In this document: positions 6,140 through 7,211 of the stretch, piece after piece | Numbering within the stretch: the stretch's first letter is position 1 | Layout: each line of letters starts with the position of its first letter | NCBI GenBank assembly: GCA_017934845.1 | Contig: JAGBIR010000095.1 | Span: 1 to 7,211, forward strand | DNA from: Alistipes sp. | GTDB taxonomy: Bacteria; Bacteroidota; Bacteroidia; Bacteroidales; Rikenellaceae | DNA length: 7,211 bases | Direction: 5' to 3' | Translations under genes and position numbers: made by a program | Notes under the pieces: model-generated | Seen by the model: only the letters and a program-made list of their open reading frames with translations | The model's database searches: none | Told to the model about the DNA's origin: nothing

Positions 6140-7211
6140 ATGGAAAAGAAACAAAACAGTAATGTATTGGCCATCATTGTGATGATCTTGCTTTTCGGTA
6201 TGATCTCATTTGTGACCAATTTGGCATCACCTATGGGTGACATTTTGAAGAACCAGTTCCAGGTTGCAAACTGGATGGGTACTCTCGGTGTATTGGCAAA
6301 CTTCATTGCCTATGCAGTAATGGGTATCCCCGCTGGTAACATGCTTCAGAAGTATGGTTACAAGAAGACAGCTTTGGCTGCCGTAGGTGTTGGTTTTACA
6401 GGTGTAGCTATCCAGACTATTGCTGGTTTGCTTACAGGTATGACTGCATTTGGCGTCTATTTGCTCGGTGCTTTCGTAGCAGGTTTCTCAATGTGTATGC
6501 TTAACATCGTTGTTAACCCCATGCTTAACAAGCTCGGTGGCGGTGGTAACAAGGGTAACCAGCTCATTCAGGTTGGTGGTTCATTCAACTCTTTGATGGG
6601 TACTGCTTGTATCTTCCTTACAGGTGTATTGATCCCCAACGGTATTAAGAACGCGGTTATCAGCGACGTATTCCCCTTGATGTATCTTGCATTGGGTATC
6701 TTCGCTTTGGCATTCGTTGTTATCTCAATGACTAACATCCCCGAGAATGCTCCCGCAGCGTTGAAGAGCGGCGAGAAGTCACAGTTTGGTCCTATGTCAT
6801 TCCGTCACTTTGTGTTGGGTGCTATCGGTATCTTCATCTATGTAGGTGTTGAGGTAGGTATTCCTAACGTATTGCAGAAGTGGTTGCAGAATGGTGGTTT
6901 GACTGTTGAGACAGGAGCAGAGGCTATCGCAGGTACAGTTACCGCTACTTACTGGTTCTTGATGCTTGTAGGCCGTTTGGCAGGTGCTGCTTTGGGTGCA
7001 AAGGTATCAGCAAAGAGCATGTTGTCGGTTGTATCGGTTGTAGGTTTGGCTTTGGTCTTGGGAGCTATCTGCCTCGATCCCGCAAATGTAGTAGGTCTTC
7101 CCGTATTCAAGGGTACAGAGGGCTTTGGTGTTGCACAGGTGCCCATCAACGCTGCTCTCTTGGTATTGTGCGGTCTTTGTACTTCAGTAATGTGGGGTGG
7201 TATCTTCAACC
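6140..7211 (+). CDS. MFS transporter, FucP/GluP-like FHS family, 3' end outside the window
   Basis: This inner-membrane carrier is probably a proton-coupled sugar or related small-molecule importer. It is open at the right edge: 357 codons are present, with no stop. Family features are a short polar N terminus, TM1 (about 9-28), then NLASPMGDILKNQFQ (27-41), matching the NDILLPQFQ region of E. coli FucP with Asp34 in place of its Asp46. Further features are GIPAG (62-66), VNPM (125-128), SFNS (148-151), YVGVEVG (234-240, like the YVGAEVS of FHS members), GRLAG (278-282) and GGIFN at the end. At the position of FucP Glu135 (LETAANP) this protein reads LNIVVNP, so an Asn (122) replaces the acidic residue. 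A glycine-rich loop GGGGNKGNQ (133-141) follows. Codon use is strongly biased (glycine almost always GGT), unlike the upstream genes, which suggests high expression. The substrate is not identifiable. Confidence 0.88.
   Translation, partial: MEKKQNSNVLAIIVMILLFGMISFVTNLASPMGDILKNQFQVANWMGTLGVLANFIAYAVMGIPAGNMLQKYGYKKTALAAVGVGFTGVAIQTIAGLLTGMTAFGVYLLGAFVAGFSMCMLNIVVNPMLNKLGGGGNKGNQLIQVGGSFNSLMGTACIFLTGVLIPNGIKNAVISDVFPLMYLALGIFALAFVVISMTNIPENAPAALKSGEKSQFGPMSFRHFVLGAIGIFIYVGVEVGIPNVLQKWLQNGGLTVETGAEAIAGTVTATYWFLMLVGRLAGAALGAKVSAKSMLSVVSVVGLALVLGAICLDPANVVGLPVFKGTEGFGVAQVPINAALLVLCGLCTSVMWGGIFN

Noticed and set aside
6949..7209. 86-codon minus-strand open frame at the right edge
   Set aside because: It lies antisense to the MFS gene and its composition (K, T, P, A rich) is that of a shadow.
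4903..7211. Joint operon of the polyprenyl synthase and the MFS transporter
   Set aside because: The gap is 226 bases with repeats and the codon bias of the two genes is very different, so shared transcription is unlikely.

Overview
The window looks like ordinary chromosome from a member of the Bacteroidetes, most likely order Bacteroidales. Two lines of evidence support this. The first is the gene order: a YfhO-family protein, then ftsX, a DUF3098 protein, uppP and truB. The second is the promoter signature TAnnTTTG, which occurs in the intergenic region, while Shine-Dalgarno sequences are absent before the start codons. An Alistipes-like or Prevotella-like source would fit, but the genus cannot be fixed from the sequence alone.

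Left part (1 to about 4793, all minus strand). Five tightly packed genes form what is probably one transcription unit, read right to left: a large YfhO-family membrane protein, ftsX, a small DUF3098 membrane protein, uppP and truB. truB runs off the left edge. The gaps are -29, 10, 20 and 10 bases. The unit mixes envelope functions (FtsX for division-site hydrolase control, UppP for recycling the undecaprenyl carrier, YfhO possibly a lipid-linked GT-C type enzyme) with tRNA modification (TruB).

Middle (4794 to 4902). A roughly 110-base divergent intergenic region holds a plus-strand TAnnTTTG promoter element, two identical minus-strand copies of the same kind of element 58 bases apart, and a perfect 7-base inverted repeat abutting the plus-strand element.

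Right part (4903 to 7211, plus strand). A complete long-chain trans-polyprenyl diphosphate synthase is probably the source of the menaquinone side chain. After it comes a 226-base gap with short repeats. The last gene is a 3'-truncated MFS transporter of the fucose/glucose/galactose (FHS) type. Its codon use is very different from its neighbours, as expected for a highly expressed gene.

I see no mobile element, CRISPR array, RNA gene or clearly new multigene system. The points most worth following are the divergent promoter architecture, the uncharacterised DUF3098 and YfhO partners of ftsX and uppP, and the unusual MFS gene.
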